From: Pampus argenteus
Lineage: Eukaryota > Chordata > Actinopteri > Scombriformes > Stromateidae
Length of the DNA: 64,000 nucleotides
NCBI GenBank assembly: GCA_036937835.1
Contig: CM072861.1
Coordinates: 8,921,501-8,985,500, forward strand
Direction: 5' to 3'
Shown: one piece after another, positions 35,592-48,579 of the stretch
How positions within the stretch are numbered: position 1 is the first letter of the stretch
Layout of the letters: each line of letters opens with the position of its first letter
The notes under the pieces: generated by a model
Told to the model about the DNA's origin: nothing
The model's database searches: none
The model's input: the letters and a program-made list of their open reading frames with translations, nothing else
Made by a program: the position numbers and the translations under genes

Positions 35592-35596
<5 letters not shown>
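34650..35596. other. No gene seen; AT-rich spacer
   Basis: AT-rich, no named features. Confidence 0.5.

Positions 35597-35628
<32 letters not shown>
35597..35628. repeat. (GT)16 microsatellite
   Basis: Pure GT run. Confidence 0.97.
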
Positions 35629-35632
<4 letters not shown>

Positions 35633-35699
35633 CAACATACATCTGCATGCCTCCTTTGCTGCACGTTCAAGTGTTACGTGATCTGAGTGGTTTTTTCGA

Positions 35700-36010
35700 A
35701 GCGCGGGGCAGAGTTGACCGCAGCACTGTGCTGTGTTGTGACAGCTTTGATTAATTTGATAATGATGACCTATTGTGGCACTTTATGCTAAGGTAAGCAC
35801 AGCTGTCTGCCCGGGTCAAGACGAGTAGGAGGAGGTCATAGTATAAGAGAGTTAACTTTGTTAATGGCGACATGGCCGAAAAGGGGAAACTCAGACCAAG
35901 GACAGGAATCAATGAAGGAGTCTTTTAATGAAATGGACAGTAACCTTGAAGGGATGTGGGTCATCACACTGGCAGTTTGAATGACTCCAGCCTGACACAT
36001 CTTTTTCTTT
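35700..36010. promoter_or_regulatory. Candidate conserved non-coding block
   Basis: Complex sequence containing GATTAATTTGAT (35749-35760) and several TAATG words. No open frame. Enhancer-like in style. Confidence 0.42.
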
Positions 36011-37629
36011 CTTTTTTTTGTTTCTGTATTTCTTTCTCGGGCTGCAGGACTGCTTTTTTCTGCACATGCTCACACCGAGCTTTACAATTTATGTATAATC
36101 TCCTTTTTATGCTTTCTTTTGGGTCATTTTCCTCTTTTGATGCCAAATACGAATAAAGGTTTCAGTTTTCATCTGATAGATGAGCGCAATTGGTTCAAAA
36201 CAAACAATGCTTTCATATTTTTTTCATTACTTTTCATATATTTTTTCCCTGTGCTATATGCTTTTCCTTACGCATACGGTTCTCTGCTAGAGTGGAAAGC
36301 TGCTATTTCCCAATGAGCTTTAGCCCGTGCTGTGAGAGTTTTACTCTTCCTCACTTTCTTAACTGGAAGAAGACGAGATACCCGATAGCTGTCCGACCCG
36401 GACAGTGAGTCATCCTTTTCCAGAGTCGACGGGAACTTGAACCTTTAATCCCGAGGATCTCAGAATCCAGAGACTTGCAGATTCCTTATTATTTACATTA
36501 ATCTCAGGAATTTGCACCATGCCATGAAGACACAGGCTCCACTTACTTAACTGACACAAAATAGGGCAACAGATATGATGATACTACTGACTGGTTTTAA
36601 CCTCACAACCATATCGTGCATGGTTGTAAATATTAAAGTAATAAGATTGCCAAGGGAACACAGATGTTTAATGCCACAGTATGGTTTCATTTTAACATAG
36701 AGTTTAGTTTTTCTTAATTTCAAGACACATTTATATCTACCATACTTACCATATCTTTCTATATTAACTTTTTTTTTTTTAAATACCGCTAGTGTAGATC
36801 TGATATATATCAATTGTAAACCTTTGTGAACCGTCAATCTAAGATTTACAGTATCCAACTTCGATTCATATGACAAACCTTCTCAGTGTCGAAGTTTTTA
36901 TTACTACCTCAGCTGTAAAGATCTGCAGCTCTCACCTTCAGCTAAAAGTTCAAACTTGTCTCTTGCCAAGTCCTTTGAAGTGATCCTTTCAGAAAGAAAA
37001 ACCCCAACACTTGTCCATAAACCATGCCAGGCCCTGTACAAATACCCATATGTGAAATTAATACCTATTTCAAAACTAACCCGTCAAACGACCACCACTC
37101 GGACACACCCCATCTCCTGAACTCTTGAGGCTTGTCGTGAAAGAAATCGGCTATCAGGAAGACAAATTGTAAATAAATCTTTTGCCTTCATTTGTGGAAA
37201 AATCTGGACGAAAAAGATGGCGAAGGAAATCCAATCTGTTCTTTGGAAACGCTGCATCAAGGTAATTCAAGACAACACGGCAGCTGTAAGGATGACATAG
37301 ATCGTTTCAAAATACCTCTTTTTCCACTTCTCGATATCGGACCACTGCGGCTGCTGGAGATTTCTTTACCAGGAACCGAAGAATGCGGCGGCGTTCTCCT
37401 ATAGAGCTCTGTTCGTTTTATCACCACCACATTGAGTGAAGCTGAAGTCACTCGTCGGCTTTATCTGAGTTTCTGCATCACTGTATCGGCTCATATCGTG
37501 CTTTGATCATTGCGACAGTTACAAATCAGAACCCACAAGTGCACGATGTAGAAATCCCTGCATATTATTCTAAATTAATTCTAAGTAGGGCTGTCATTGT
37601 TGATATAAACGTCATCTCTGTTACAATAT
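36011..37629. other. No recognisable gene; mixed spacer
   Basis: T-rich at 36000-36260, AT-rich at 36480-37180. A more complex patch at 37190-37450 has opposite-strand frames (37192-37404 plus, 37257-37451 minus), neither recognised. CAAG|GTAATT at about 37258-37267 resembles a donor but no matching acceptor was convincing. Confidence 0.35.
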
Positions 37630-38030
37630 GACAATCGTATGTGCATTACATGCACGCGCCCGTAAACGATTTTATGACCTGATTACATGTTCCGCACTGT
37701 GACACAAAGTACTGAGCCAGGAATGTTAAGTCAGCCTCAGCTTGTGAAGGAAAGGAGTGTGGTCGGGAGGTTAGGGCGTCCCAGAATAGTGGAGCTTTGT
37801 AATCGGCATGCACTGGCTTCAGAATGAGTGGTGGGTATTTGCTAATGGTGAGGATGATCCTTCCCTCCCAGCAGGTATCGCCTGCCGTTATGGACAACAA
37901 GGTTAAACATGGATGCCTGTTACGTCGGGGATGTTCTGTTTTTAAGACACAAACAACAGGCTACGTATCATTACTCATTATGGAGCTAAAGGGTCAGAGT
38001 TGCTTTTTTGACAATAGAAATGAATAGTTA
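37630..38030. promoter_or_regulatory. Candidate conserved non-coding block
   Basis: Complex, repeat-free sequence with opposite-strand unrecognised frames (37646-37900 minus, 37824-38027 plus). Regulatory by appearance. Confidence 0.38.
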
Positions 38031-38034
38031 CAGT

Positions 38035-38559
38035 GTTAATAATTGATTGGATTCCTTTCATTACAAATGGTATCATTATTATCATTGTTCTAATTAGTTG
38101 CAGTAGTACTTGTAAGTAATAAGTACTAATATTCTAAAAAATTATAAATGTTTTCCCTCTGTAAAACTACCACTATAAAAGTCCCTTTAAGGATCATTCC
38201 ACCTAAATAATATTCTCCATTTAACTGCCGAATACTGATGGTGACTTTCAAATCATAAAACCAATGTGTTCAAATGCTTGCCTTGAAACCAGCTTTTCCT
38301 TTGACTGTAATATTCACAGTAAAGCAAGCAATAAAAAAAGGAAACATTATATATTAATCCAACATATTTACAAATCACACACACACACTCTTTCTGTTTA
38401 TATTTGAGTAAACCACTCTTTTTTTTCTCTCACTTTTAGAAACAAGCTTGGTCACAGGGCAAAGTACTAAACCATTTAAAATGTCTTTAGTCGATTTACA
38501 GTCTAATTTCTCCTCAACCTCTGAGATCACAAATGGAGATTCCTAAATTAGTCAAGAAA
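38035..38559. other. No gene seen; AT-rich spacer
   Basis: AT-rich with a short CA run near 38378-38388. Confidence 0.5.
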
Positions 38560-38880
38560 CAGGGAAACTCCTTGCTTTCTCAAAATTATGATCATCATTG
38601 AAGCAAGTAAACCCAAGATAGAGGGCCAACCTTAAATACAAAGCAGCAGGAGATGGAAGAGTTGGTTTTCAAAGGGAGATATATGGCCAGTACAAGACCG
38701 GGATCAGTTGCTTTGGGAACTTAAAACCTCGGATGACAGTGAGAGCCATTTATAATGTTAAGATGAATAGTCTTATCCTGGCACCAGCCGGTGTGGTTGG
38801 GAGTTTGTCTCGTTTGATGCAAATGAACCAGATCGCTGTGTGTTTAGAGGCCATTTAAAGGGAACATACTGATTAAAAAG
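38560..38880. promoter_or_regulatory. Candidate conserved non-coding block
   Basis: Complex sequence with a perfect POU octamer ATGCAAAT at 38817-38824. No open frame. Confidence 0.38.
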
Positions 38881-38999
38881 GAGGGAAAAAAACCATATCA
38901 GTATAGCACTTTACATCAGAAAAGCATTAGAACAAAGTAAGGAAGGAAAAAGTCCAGTCTTTCCCAGTTTTTTTTTCCTTAGTTCTTGGTAGTTATCCA

Positions 39000-40330
39000 C
39001 CTTGTTGATTTTAATTTACAGGCCTAATCTTTTACCATTGAAGAGGTATGACAGTGTCTGCCTCACCTCATTTGGGGAGTATCCCACTGTGGCAGGTAAA
39101 ACCTCCCAAATCAATAGCACATATGGTCGACATTACAGTGGGAAAGGCCTCCAAAAAACCTTTTTCTCCAAGAGTGGCTCACATCGATGACAGACGTGTT
39201 CTGATTCCACATATGTTGAAATGTAGAAAGCGTTACATGGCCTCTTTGATACAGAATGATTTATAGGGCCTTGACACCAGTTGCAAATGTCTTTGGCAAG
39301 GGCACAAGGAGGCCTGCAGTGCAAGTGGATAATGTCGATCAAATCGCATTCAGGGCCACAACCAAATGGATTTGTGTTTCCACTCAGAGGATTTTTGACC
39401 TATTGTTTTTGTGCATCTTGTTGGGTCATTTCAAGTCAAGTCACTTCTTTTCTTTTTATGTTAAGAAAAAGAAACGTTGTGTACACCACATTATTATGGA
39501 TATTCAGTGCCTTCACACTGACAATGCCATCTGGAGGAAATAAGGAATTTTAATCAAACTTCTCAGTATTCTTGTTGTGCACGGATTTCATGCTCCAATT
39601 AGACAGGGGTAGAGCCAGATTCAGGCAGGGGAAAGACAGCAGACAAAGCTCGATGAAATCTGCCCAGTATGCATTAAGGACCCTGCCAAAGTGCTCCGCA
39701 TTACAAAATGAGGTTGGCTAGGGTCACTATCTTGCGAGGTATAATTATATCGTAAAACTAAGCCTCTCGCTTTGACATAATGGTAGATAAACAGAGTCTG
39801 ATTTGTGACACTTCTCAAGTTCGAATCCAGACCGATGCAGATAACTCAATTAGCAAATGGGGGATCATGCAGCCCCTTTAATAGGGATTAGTGGGGATGA
39901 GAGAACTTGTTCCAAAAAATTAATTACCTATCACATTTCTTGTGGTCATCAAAGTACCCGGGACTAATGGCACGGCTAAATCCATAATCAGCAGAGCGCT
40001 CATGTTCCATTAGAAATGTCAGTCATTTGCCTGACAGAGTAGTGCAGTAATGTTTGCTGTTGACTCACGCCCTTCAAAAAGGCCCTAACATGCAAATGAG
40101 GTCTTTAGCTCTGTCTCTACGATGGAGTAATTTGGTTTTGAAGGCATATATAAATATTTGAGCACTAACTCTTGGTCACTTAGAACACCTCCAAATAAAG
40201 CTTGGTACAAGAGGGCAATTAATAATGTACAGTTAGACGTGACAAGCCTCCAAACCCCAGAAGGACATAAGTGACAGCATGCAAGCAGGGGCTTAGTGTC
40301 ATTTTGCATCTCCATTACGGCATGAATAAC
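39000..40330. promoter_or_regulatory. Candidate conserved non-coding block (longest)
   Basis: About 1.3 kb without a microsatellite or transposon signature. Sites include CAATTAG (39847-39853), TTAATTA (39920-39926), octamer ATGCAAAT (40090-40097) and CAATTAAT (40216-40223). Several short frames on both strands overlap and are unrecognised. Long uninterrupted repeat-free stretches in an otherwise repeat-dotted region suggest purifying selection (inference). Confidence 0.48.
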
Positions 40331-40334
40331 ACCT

Positions 40335-40741
40335 CAAACCTGTGCAGCAGCAGTCACTGTATGCTAGGTTAAATCAGCCATGATGTGCCGTGCCACTGTA
40401 TTCTACATATACTGTTCATTTATGCATCTTTATCCACTGAGTGAATGTTTTTATTACCTGGCATCAAAGGACAAAAACCTTTGTATGGAATCCTAATCAC
40501 AGAGTGAAATGCAGCATTGAAGTCTCTAATGGGGCTAGTATTTTATGTATTTATGTATATTTGTTAACCCACCATCGACATTTTTTTTTATAATCTTTAA
40601 TAATTTTAATCTTTTTTAGGAAGTGTGTATATATATATCCCACGCCTCCCCCTCCTCCACGTCAAAGTCTCAGTCTGTTAGGTACTTTTCTCTCCTTCCT
40701 GTCTGACTCGTCTGGTTTTCTAGTTTACACGCTCGACTCTA
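40335..40741. other. No gene seen; AT-rich spacer
   Basis: AT-rich, no named feature. Confidence 0.5.
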
Positions 40742-40777
40742 TTCTTCTTCTTCTTCTTCTTCTATGAAATGCACAGG

Positions 40778-40814
<37 letters not shown>

Positions 40815-40823
40815 GTCTATCTA

Positions 40824-40858
<35 letters not shown>
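40742..40858. repeat. Compound microsatellite (TTC)n-(ATCT)n-(AT)n
   Basis: (TTC)7 at 40742-40763, (ATCT)n at 40779-40826 with one G variant, (AT)n at 40826-40858. Confidence 0.97.
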
Positions 40859-40859
<1 letters not shown>

Positions 40860-40863
<4 letters not shown>

Positions 40864-42479
40864 AGGGATGTGCCTAGACCACTCATTATATTCTGCTCAG
40901 TGACAACTCTTTTTCGCTATGCTAAACCAATCACTAAGTCACCCAGATGCTAAATAATAAAAATAGAAATTTGGCATATTGAAGCCCCTCTTATTTACAG
41001 GGGCTGTAAGCCTTTTAAAGGAACAGTATGCTTTCTTTCCAATCCAGACAAATACAAATATTATTTGAATGATTATAGTCAAATGATTTAGCAGCATCAA
41101 GAGTGAATAAAGCGGCTCATGTTTTTTATAGATTTTGCCTGGTAGAGCAAGTTAAGAAGATTTCCGGTATTATGTGATTACAGTCTTCTTTTCATAAAGC
41201 CAGACTGGTCAGTGTGAATTAGATCAGGCAAAGCAATTAATCTGTGATTTGCAACTACTTTTGATAAATGTTGACTATGAGGCTAGTCCAACTGCTGATA
41301 TCACAGAAATTCTTGATTTTTTTTCTATTATTAAACAATAATAGAATAAATTACTTTAAATGTTCCCTAACTTAAAGGAACAATTGGGGTGTTTTTTTGT
41401 AATTTTATAAATATGTTATTTAGTGTGAGAACAGAGTTAAAAACAGCATCACTCATGTCAATACCATGCCTCAGTACTCAGTAAAATCATTACGGTTATT
41501 ACATTGCAACTTCTCATTAAGGCACAACTCAAACCTGAAGAGATGAAGACAACTTTATCACGGGTCACGCGCAACTGGTCTCTCGCTGTGGGTGCATTAC
41601 ACAGGTATGGTATGGCAGGCGTGTGATAGAAACATGAGCCTGAACAGTAAACGTGGCATGAAGGCTTTGGGAATGTGAGCGCTGGGCTGAGCTGGATAGA
41701 GTCAGTCAGAGGGTCCATTCATGGGTCCTGTCAGACTCTAGTTGATGAAATAAAAATCATGATGAATAGCAGTTAAACACAGCTGAAACATAATGATTAA
41801 TGATAATAATAATTACATTTTGTTTGTAGAAAACTTTTTCAAGGTTTCAAGGGGACGCTTTACATAAATTAAAGGAATCCTAAAAAATGTGAAAGTATTT
41901 CTCTTCCATACTTAGTGACTATAAGACACCAAATCCATAATATATAGAGACTATTTTGAACAGCATATATATATATTAAAGAATAATCCCCATTTGGTGT
42001 ATTTTGAGGACAGCTTTAGTCAACAACAATAACCCTTCATTTACCACACCATTCTTATTCATATCAATAATATATATAATAAATACATATGTCAACTTTT
42101 AAAGAAACAACATAAAATGAATTTAGACAATTATTTAATATTAAGGGATTTGAAAGACAAGGGTTTTCAAAACGTTTTCAATATTCGATTTTACAGCAGT
42201 TACAACATAATAAGAATTCATCTTCTTGTAACATATTTGAAATCATAACCAGGTGACTTTTTGTTTTGTATTTTTTACAGTACAGTTGGCTATCGTTTGA
42301 AATATTTCTATTGCTTATCCATCCACTTCATGAGCAAATCACCAATTTCTTTGTTTTTGAAATCATTTTCAATACTTACAACTTTCAAACCTTTTTTTCG
42401 ACTACTTGAATCAACTGACCTTTCTGGCTTGAACACTTTAGCCATCCGAATTTGTGCAAATATCTAACAGGTAAAGGGG
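40860..42479. other. No gene seen; AT-rich spacer
   Basis: AT-rich with short ATAT runs (41965-41978, 42070-42080). A slightly more complex patch lies at 41460-41720. The frame 42261-42467 is unrecognised. Confidence 0.45.
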
Positions 42480-42860
42480 ACAAACGCAAAGCCTGGAGCT
42501 GTGAACACAATGTAGTCTTCACACTGGCAGATTGTTTGTTTACACGTGGCCTAGAGATAATTAGCCCAGAAGTAATGACCGCTCTCTGATGACAGCCGCT
42601 GAAACCTGATCCCACAGTGTGACATGCTCTCCCTGTCACTCTCCCCTGCCCAACAACTGCAGTGGGGTTATTTTTTACCCCGGCTGCTAGCGGGGCTAGC
42701 CTGGCGCCAGCCCCTGGGACCTGGTGAACTAGGGGGGGCTGACAGGGCCAATGCTGCCATTCGCCCCTTAACCTCCCACTCCCTGCTGAACCCAACACTG
42801 AAAACACTGTGTAGACCTGTCATGGTGTCCCTCAATGACAGAAAGGAGTGACAGAAATAT
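42480..42860. promoter_or_regulatory. Candidate conserved non-coding block
   Basis: Complex, GC-richer segment with TAATTA at 42558-42563. Three overlapping frames on both strands (42385-42807 minus, 42624-42851 plus, 42668-43000 minus) show that stops are rare here on all strands; none is recognised. Confidence 0.4.
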
Positions 42861-43139
42861 CTGAGCTTTGCGCTGATTCTGCTCATGCCCTTGTTCCATT
42901 GAGCAAAAAGAGTTGGAGGATGTTCCCGTAGTGGAAATAATTTCTTCCTGCACAAAACCCTGTATGACACTTTTGTTTTGTAACATTGGTCTTCAGTCAT
43001 TAGATAACCCTGATAATATCACTGTGGCATCATCAGAATTATTTTTTCAACGACATTATTTTATAAAATGAGCATTACTACGTGTGATCAGTAAACTGAA
43101 TTTAGTGTGTAAAATTTGTGGAGTGGCTCTTTGAATGAC

Positions 43140-43176
43140 GCCTACACACAACACTTAAAGAGGGTTGTGTGTAGGC
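43140..43176. repeat. Perfect 13-bp hairpin
   Basis: GCCTACACACAAC (43140-43152) and its exact complement (43164-43176) flank an 11-nt loop. The stem is too short for a typical pre-miRNA. It could be a terminator-like or transposon-derived foldback. Confidence 0.7.
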
Positions 43177-43479
43177 TGTTATGTTGATGGTATCTGTTTA
43201 TATTGAAGGTTGAAATATTGGTGAGCAACCAGATTACTTAAAGAGAAATGTATCTTAAAATGGTCAGCCAGGACAGTTTGATCAATATCTTTTAAGAGCA
43301 GAAAATACAAGGCCTATGGACCATGCAAATTTGCAAAAACAAAAATATGCTCCCCCATAAAGAAAAAAAAAACTTTGTATCTCATTTTGATGTCAGCTTC
43401 TTAGAATAACTTGGACTTGTGACTATATGAAACGCATATGATGACGCAGCAAATATGAAAAGAACTCTTAATGGTATCC

Positions 43480-43960
43480 GAACCTATTATATTTCAGAGG
43501 GCAGCCACCACCCACAGGGACACAGCTTAATGAAAGCCACGAGGCTTGATCTTCCACAAATCTAAAGCAAACAGGCCAAACATGGCATCCATGCCACACC
43601 AGCGCACTGCAGCTTTAGAGAGAAAACAATGACTTTCCCTAAACAGCTATCAAAGCTTTGCTGCCCGCCAAGTGCAAAGGCCTCACAATCCAATGGACAA
43701 GTAGAGGATGAGGAGCCTGGCCAGCTCCCAGGCACTGAGTCAACAAATTAGGGACACATTTTAAGATTCTGCAAAGTCCTTGTCAAGACCTTTAACTGGT
43801 CGGAGTGAAGCTTCTCAACAAATTTGAAACTTAGTTTGAAACTTGCACCGCAGTCTAATTTTGGAAGCCATTTCGTGAGGACTTTAGATGACTCAAACTA
43901 CAAGGAATGGCATTGCTCAAGCAGCTAAAAGACAGCATGCCACAGACATACGTCTTTCTT
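43480..43960. promoter_or_regulatory. Candidate conserved non-coding block (strong)
   Basis: Long complex repeat-free segment with no open frame of note. It includes a tandem TTTGAAACTT pair near 43820-43845. CCACCACCCACA near 43506-43517 is one mismatch from a GLI site. Confidence 0.42.
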
Positions 43961-43964
43961 TTGA

Positions 43965-44529
43965 AGATGATCCAAAAGACTCTGGTTGTCAGTTGATTTT
44001 TCGTTCCATGAAAATATGCTCTTCAAAGAACGTAAAGAGGAGGGCGCATCTACTAGCATGCATATGAATCAAGTTTCTGGTGCTGAAACGAGAAACTATA
44101 TGCACCGCAGGTGTATTTTGGGATTGTTTATTGAGCTTATCATAGTGTTGTGTAGTTTGAGACGTGTGATCTGCTTTCACACTGTCCTTATGTCATTTTT
44201 GGTAGGAAAATGTATTCTTTGTTTTTTGCTTTTTTTTTAGGAAATATTTATTCAAATCTGTGCACCAGCTAGAGATTGAACAGTGACATCTTATTTCTAG
44301 TTTCATTCTTTTAGGCTACATGGTTACTGTATTTAAAATGTCTCATTGATTTATTATCCAGTCATGTGAATAACATCAGAGGTTTAAATATGAACACATA
44401 TTTGTAGCTACAAAATGACAATTCATCCCCAATGGTTCATCTGGTATACATCCAATAAGATTGATCACTCTGAGTCATAATCTACAGTAGAAACTAACAT
44501 GAGACAGAGATGTCCAACACATATCTTTT
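43965..44529. other. No gene seen
   Basis: Mixed spacer; opposite-strand frames at 43986-44240 and 43989-44180 are unrecognised. Confidence 0.4.
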
Positions 44530-45010
44530 TCCCTCTCAAAGGTTTAGAGGTTACATCCTTGCTCTTGAAAGGCAGACACTAACATTTAAAAGGCCTGAAG
44601 GACTGAAGGGTTGCCACTTGTGACCTCCAAATGGTATTCATTCCTTGTCGGTCTTGTGTGTGAAACATTTCTGTTGACACCCTGCAATGCGGTGTTGATG
44701 AGTTAATCTAGCAGCTGAGTGTGTCCTTTAACTACACCCAACCCCCTGTAGATTTTCAGAAGAAAAACACCCCTTATCTCCACGGGAGAGAAGGAAAATA
44801 GGGGCCTGGTAGCCATAAATTCACAGGATACCAATGTAAGGATGACAAAACGTGGCCTCTTTGTATAGACAATGCCCTATCGTGAATGTTTGTGCCCGCA
44901 CCTCGTTCAACAGTTGAGGCGACCTCTAGTCTTAATCAGGTATCCAGTTTAGCTGAGGACTTTGGGAGTGTGGAGTATTGTGTACGTTGTGTTGGGAGGG
45001 ATCTATAAAA
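44530..45010. promoter_or_regulatory. Candidate conserved non-coding block
   Basis: Complex repeat-free sequence (GATGAGTTAATCTAGC near 44696-44711). No open frame. Confidence 0.4.
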
Positions 45011-45014
45011 GTAA

Positions 45015-45989
45015 AGGGCATCACAAAATTGTCATTCTTCCTCCTCACACTTAGGTCTGGTGTTAAGATGAGGTTTTTGTGAATCCGTGACTGGTATTAT
45101 CGTGTCAATCTCGAACCCCAGTTGTTCAGTGAAGATGACAGGACTGGGCAGCGTTACTGGTGGATATGACTTTAACCATTCTGGATGAGGTCCAGGGTTG
45201 CTTGAGATCAGGATAACAAAAATAGGCTTAGAGTATGCCCAGCCTGAGTATGAAATCCACACTAAGACTCGCTGCCTTATTGTATGCGCGGGCCGCTCTG
45301 TGGATATCACTTACTTCTCAGAAGAATCTCGTAACCTGTGCTTATTAGACACCCTTAATAAGGACATCTGACAGCTGAGTCAAGTTCTTCCCGAACCATG
45401 CTGTTGTAGTTTTTAAGTGATGAGGTGGCTACTTTGACAATAGCGGATTGCATTATTTGAAACGCTTCCATTGGCAGGAGTACGTAAAAGCATAAGAGCA
45501 TAATACAAAACAATACAGCACGCTAACAGCAACATAGCAAGTATTGAGTCTTATCAGTTTGGGTGCAGGGGGGGTTTAAGCTCCTTCTGTGTTTATAAAT
45601 GAAAGTCAATGAAAAACACTATATGAGTAAATGTTTGGTTCACTGACTGCATGCAAGTCAGTTTTTCACTGTGGGAAAATCGAGCTCATCTTCAGCAGGG
45701 GTCCTGCTCAGGAGGGGGGGTTGCATGCAAGTTAGATCTGAAGGTGGTAATGACCAGTGTATTCTTTCACACTGACAGCTCCCCTGACATCTTGGAATTT
45801 ATCTCTCGCAGCGCATTTGCACGGGTTTAAGACAGCACCTATAGTTGCCTCACTGGTATATCTCACTTACTGTATGGACAGAAACGACGGTAAATAGAGA
45901 CCTGAGTGGGAGGGGAACAGCACATTTGTTTATGCTTTGACATATCACAGCTACAGGGATACGCTGCACCTTCCAAAGATCCTCTGTCA
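45015..45989. other. No gene seen; small palindrome
   Basis: Mixed sequence. CTGACT-GCATGC-AAGTCAG (about 45645-45663) is a near-perfect palindrome. The minus frame 45032-45310 is unrecognised. Confidence 0.4.
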
Positions 45990-46200
45990 GTGCAACTATT
46001 TTTTGCTCTATAGGGAAACTGATTTGTTTATGTCGTGCCACAAAATCCTAAAGCCTGCAGGGTTACTTACTGACAGTTTGACACCTACGAGGCAAAGGTG
46101 AACGGCAAGTGTGGCGCCATCAACAGCCTTAGCTTATTAGCCTGCTGCTATGACACTAGATCCTTATGAAGGATGAGTCATTTGAGCCAGAATAAATCAA
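45990..46200. promoter_or_regulatory. Candidate conserved non-coding block
   Basis: Complex repeat-free segment with CTTATTAGCC and ATGAGTCAT (AP-1-like) words. Weak evidence. Confidence 0.32.
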
Positions 46201-46204
46201 TCCA

Positions 46205-47819
46205 CTTTTGTTACGAATGTTATCGTGAAACTCTGTCAAATCAGCGTGATGTCTTCAAACGCAACGCTCCATGCAGGAAAAGTGAAAGAAATACGGAAAC
46301 AAAGTAGCAGGTTTGATGATAGTGAAATTCATAATGCACAACCTAAATGGAAAGTTTTAATTTACACACAATCTCATAGTAGTGGAGACATTCATTCAGT
46401 TCTGATTATTTTTTAGCCATTAACTGTAAAATACACAGAGTTCACAATGAGACTGGTTCAGTTTACACGACTTCTTTAAGATTTTAAAGAAGATGAAACT
46501 AAAACTGAAAAAACTAATAGATCTGTATTTTATAGTGGTGGATATATTTTATGCCTTATAGCGAGCGCAGCCTGGTGTTCACAGTTCATCGGCATTCCTC
46601 TTTGCATCTGTAATGTCACTGGTCATAATTCATGGCTATTCATCAATATATTGAAACCTTTGCACTTTAAACATGTTAACATGCATTATTTTCCAGTAAT
46701 ACTTAATACATGCTCTGTGGCACACACTGAAGCACTTATTAGTCTTCTGTGTACTTTCAGGTGCCCCAGGAATAATGGCCGAATGCCAAAAAGTAAATAA
46801 CCATTTATTTCTGCTGCAGCCCAGTTGTTCTTGTCTTTAACACACAGACACTCAAGCCACAACTTGAGCCCATTTGTTATCTGTTTGCTCCGACACAAGT
46901 TATTTAGCCTGTCAGCAGAATGATAAACTCTCCCCTACCATGGGTGTCACTTCGACAGCTATAGCTCTCGCATTAGCCAATAAACCTATAGGGTGGACAG
47001 GAACGAAGTGTTTTAGCTTCAAAATAAGACATCAACCACTCTGAAAAGTGACAGCTGCTCTCACAGGATGATCAATAACACAAAATGAAAACAAACGATG
47101 GTACTTTTTCCAAGACTTTGTGGTAACCTACATCCTACTTTTGATTTAATGTTAACAGTTGTATAGATTTAATCAGCCCTAATTTAAGAATAGTGAAGTA
47201 CTTGTAACACAGATGTATTGTCTTGGAGTAGACCTCTTCAGAAATATCTGTTTGGATTACTGCTGAATGCTGTAATCTGTACTGAGGTTCTGGATATTGT
47301 ACACAGGAACCACTTTGTGTGCCTGGTACTGCCGTTAATCACAGTTAACCTGACATTATAGGACTTCTTTATTGGAGGTTAGAGGGGTTGGGGGGAGGTC
47401 AAGGTGAGGTTCATTTCTATGAATTTGTTGCAGCTCTTCCAAAACCTTTTCTGGCAGACCCTCTCTGTGTAAGTTCACTAACTTTCCTACAGCTGCTACT
47501 TAAGATATGTTCTATGTGATTAGAGATTCCTTGTCAAGACCACAGGTAGCTGATCACTTTCTTTATTGATTCTACTGATTTCTAAATGATGTGGTTGAGA
47601 ATGTTTAATGTTGCTTAAGTATATTTTCAACATGTCCATCCCTTCAATCAATCAATCAAAGGAAATGACTTTGTAATTTGACTTTGGATCGATTACAACA
47701 TTATTAATGAAAAAAACTGTACAAGCAGTATTTGAAAGCATATTTAGAAATAACCTGTATGCATATCATTTAAGAAATAAAATAATCAATAGTATTTTTT
47801 GTTCTTATGCATACAGCCC
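46205..47819. other. No gene seen; AT-rich spacer
   Basis: AT-rich; a short CAAT repeat at 47645-47657. Frames are short and unrecognised. Confidence 0.45.
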
Positions 47820-48200
47820 TTGTACCAAAATCCTAAATCACAGCCTCAACACCTCCTCACCATAAAACCATAATGGGATATTTTGACAGCAGCCAATTGC
47901 TTAGAATCACCTCATTTTCATTGACCTGCGTCGGTGAGGTGATTTTTTTGGGAACCAGGGTCCATGTTATTAGCCCCAGGGAGTAAGTGGTGCGTTACTC
48001 TTCATGCTAGATGAGTGTGGAAATTGGCACCTCTGATTGATTAGTTTCCTGTCACCAAGAGGTTATGAATGAACTGGCCCTTCTTCATGCTACTCGGGAG
48101 ATCCTCACGTGCAAGAGAGATTTAAGACACTCTGTACAACAGCTCTGCACGTGCTCAATGCTACAATTATTGCAAGTTGTACAAATAAACATCTAAATTA
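47820..48200. promoter_or_regulatory. Candidate conserved non-coding block with hairpin
   Basis: Complex sequence with a perfect 10-bp inverted repeat AATCACCTCA (47905-47914) / TGAGGTGATT (47935-47944) across a 20-nt loop, and GATTGATTAG downstream. No open frame. Confidence 0.4.
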
Positions 48201-48265
48201 ACAAAAAAAATATGAAAAGCAGATGAAAAGCAGCCGACAAACTTCCGACTGCAGGATTTTATATA

Positions 48266-48560
48266 CAGTAGGGTCCAAAAGTCCATTTCCCCATTGGGAT
48301 ACTGTATGTATCTACTGTAGGAAACAGTAATACTGATAAATCATCTACTTTTGATACAACATAAAAAGTTTGTTTTTCTATTTCAGAAAAATAAATATAA
48401 AATAACATATCCACCTTTTCTCCTACACTCAATGGTTATTGAGACCATGATAGCAGAAAATTTAAAACGTTGTGCACAATTTAGAGCATTTAGAGTCAGA
48501 TACATCAGATGCGGTTGCATTAAGTTCAGAGAACTTCGGATCAGGCGATGCCAAATTCAG
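48266..48560 (+). mobile_element. Probable decayed Tc1/mariner-like element, 5' end
   Basis: TA (48264-48265) is followed by CAGTAGGGTCCAAAAGTC, which matches my recollection of a fish Tc1-like terminus and the TA target rule. The following AT-rich DNA, including ATTGAGACCAT and a GCAGAAAATTTAAAAC stretch, resembles the element's body. The matching right end was not found, so it appears truncated. Confidence 0.4.
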
Positions 48561-48579
48561 CTGTTACTTTCCCTTTTTT

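Noticed and set aside
39819..39828. GTTCGAATCC, a tRNA B-box-like word
   Set aside because: No T-stem pairing, no A box at the right distance, no cloverleaf.
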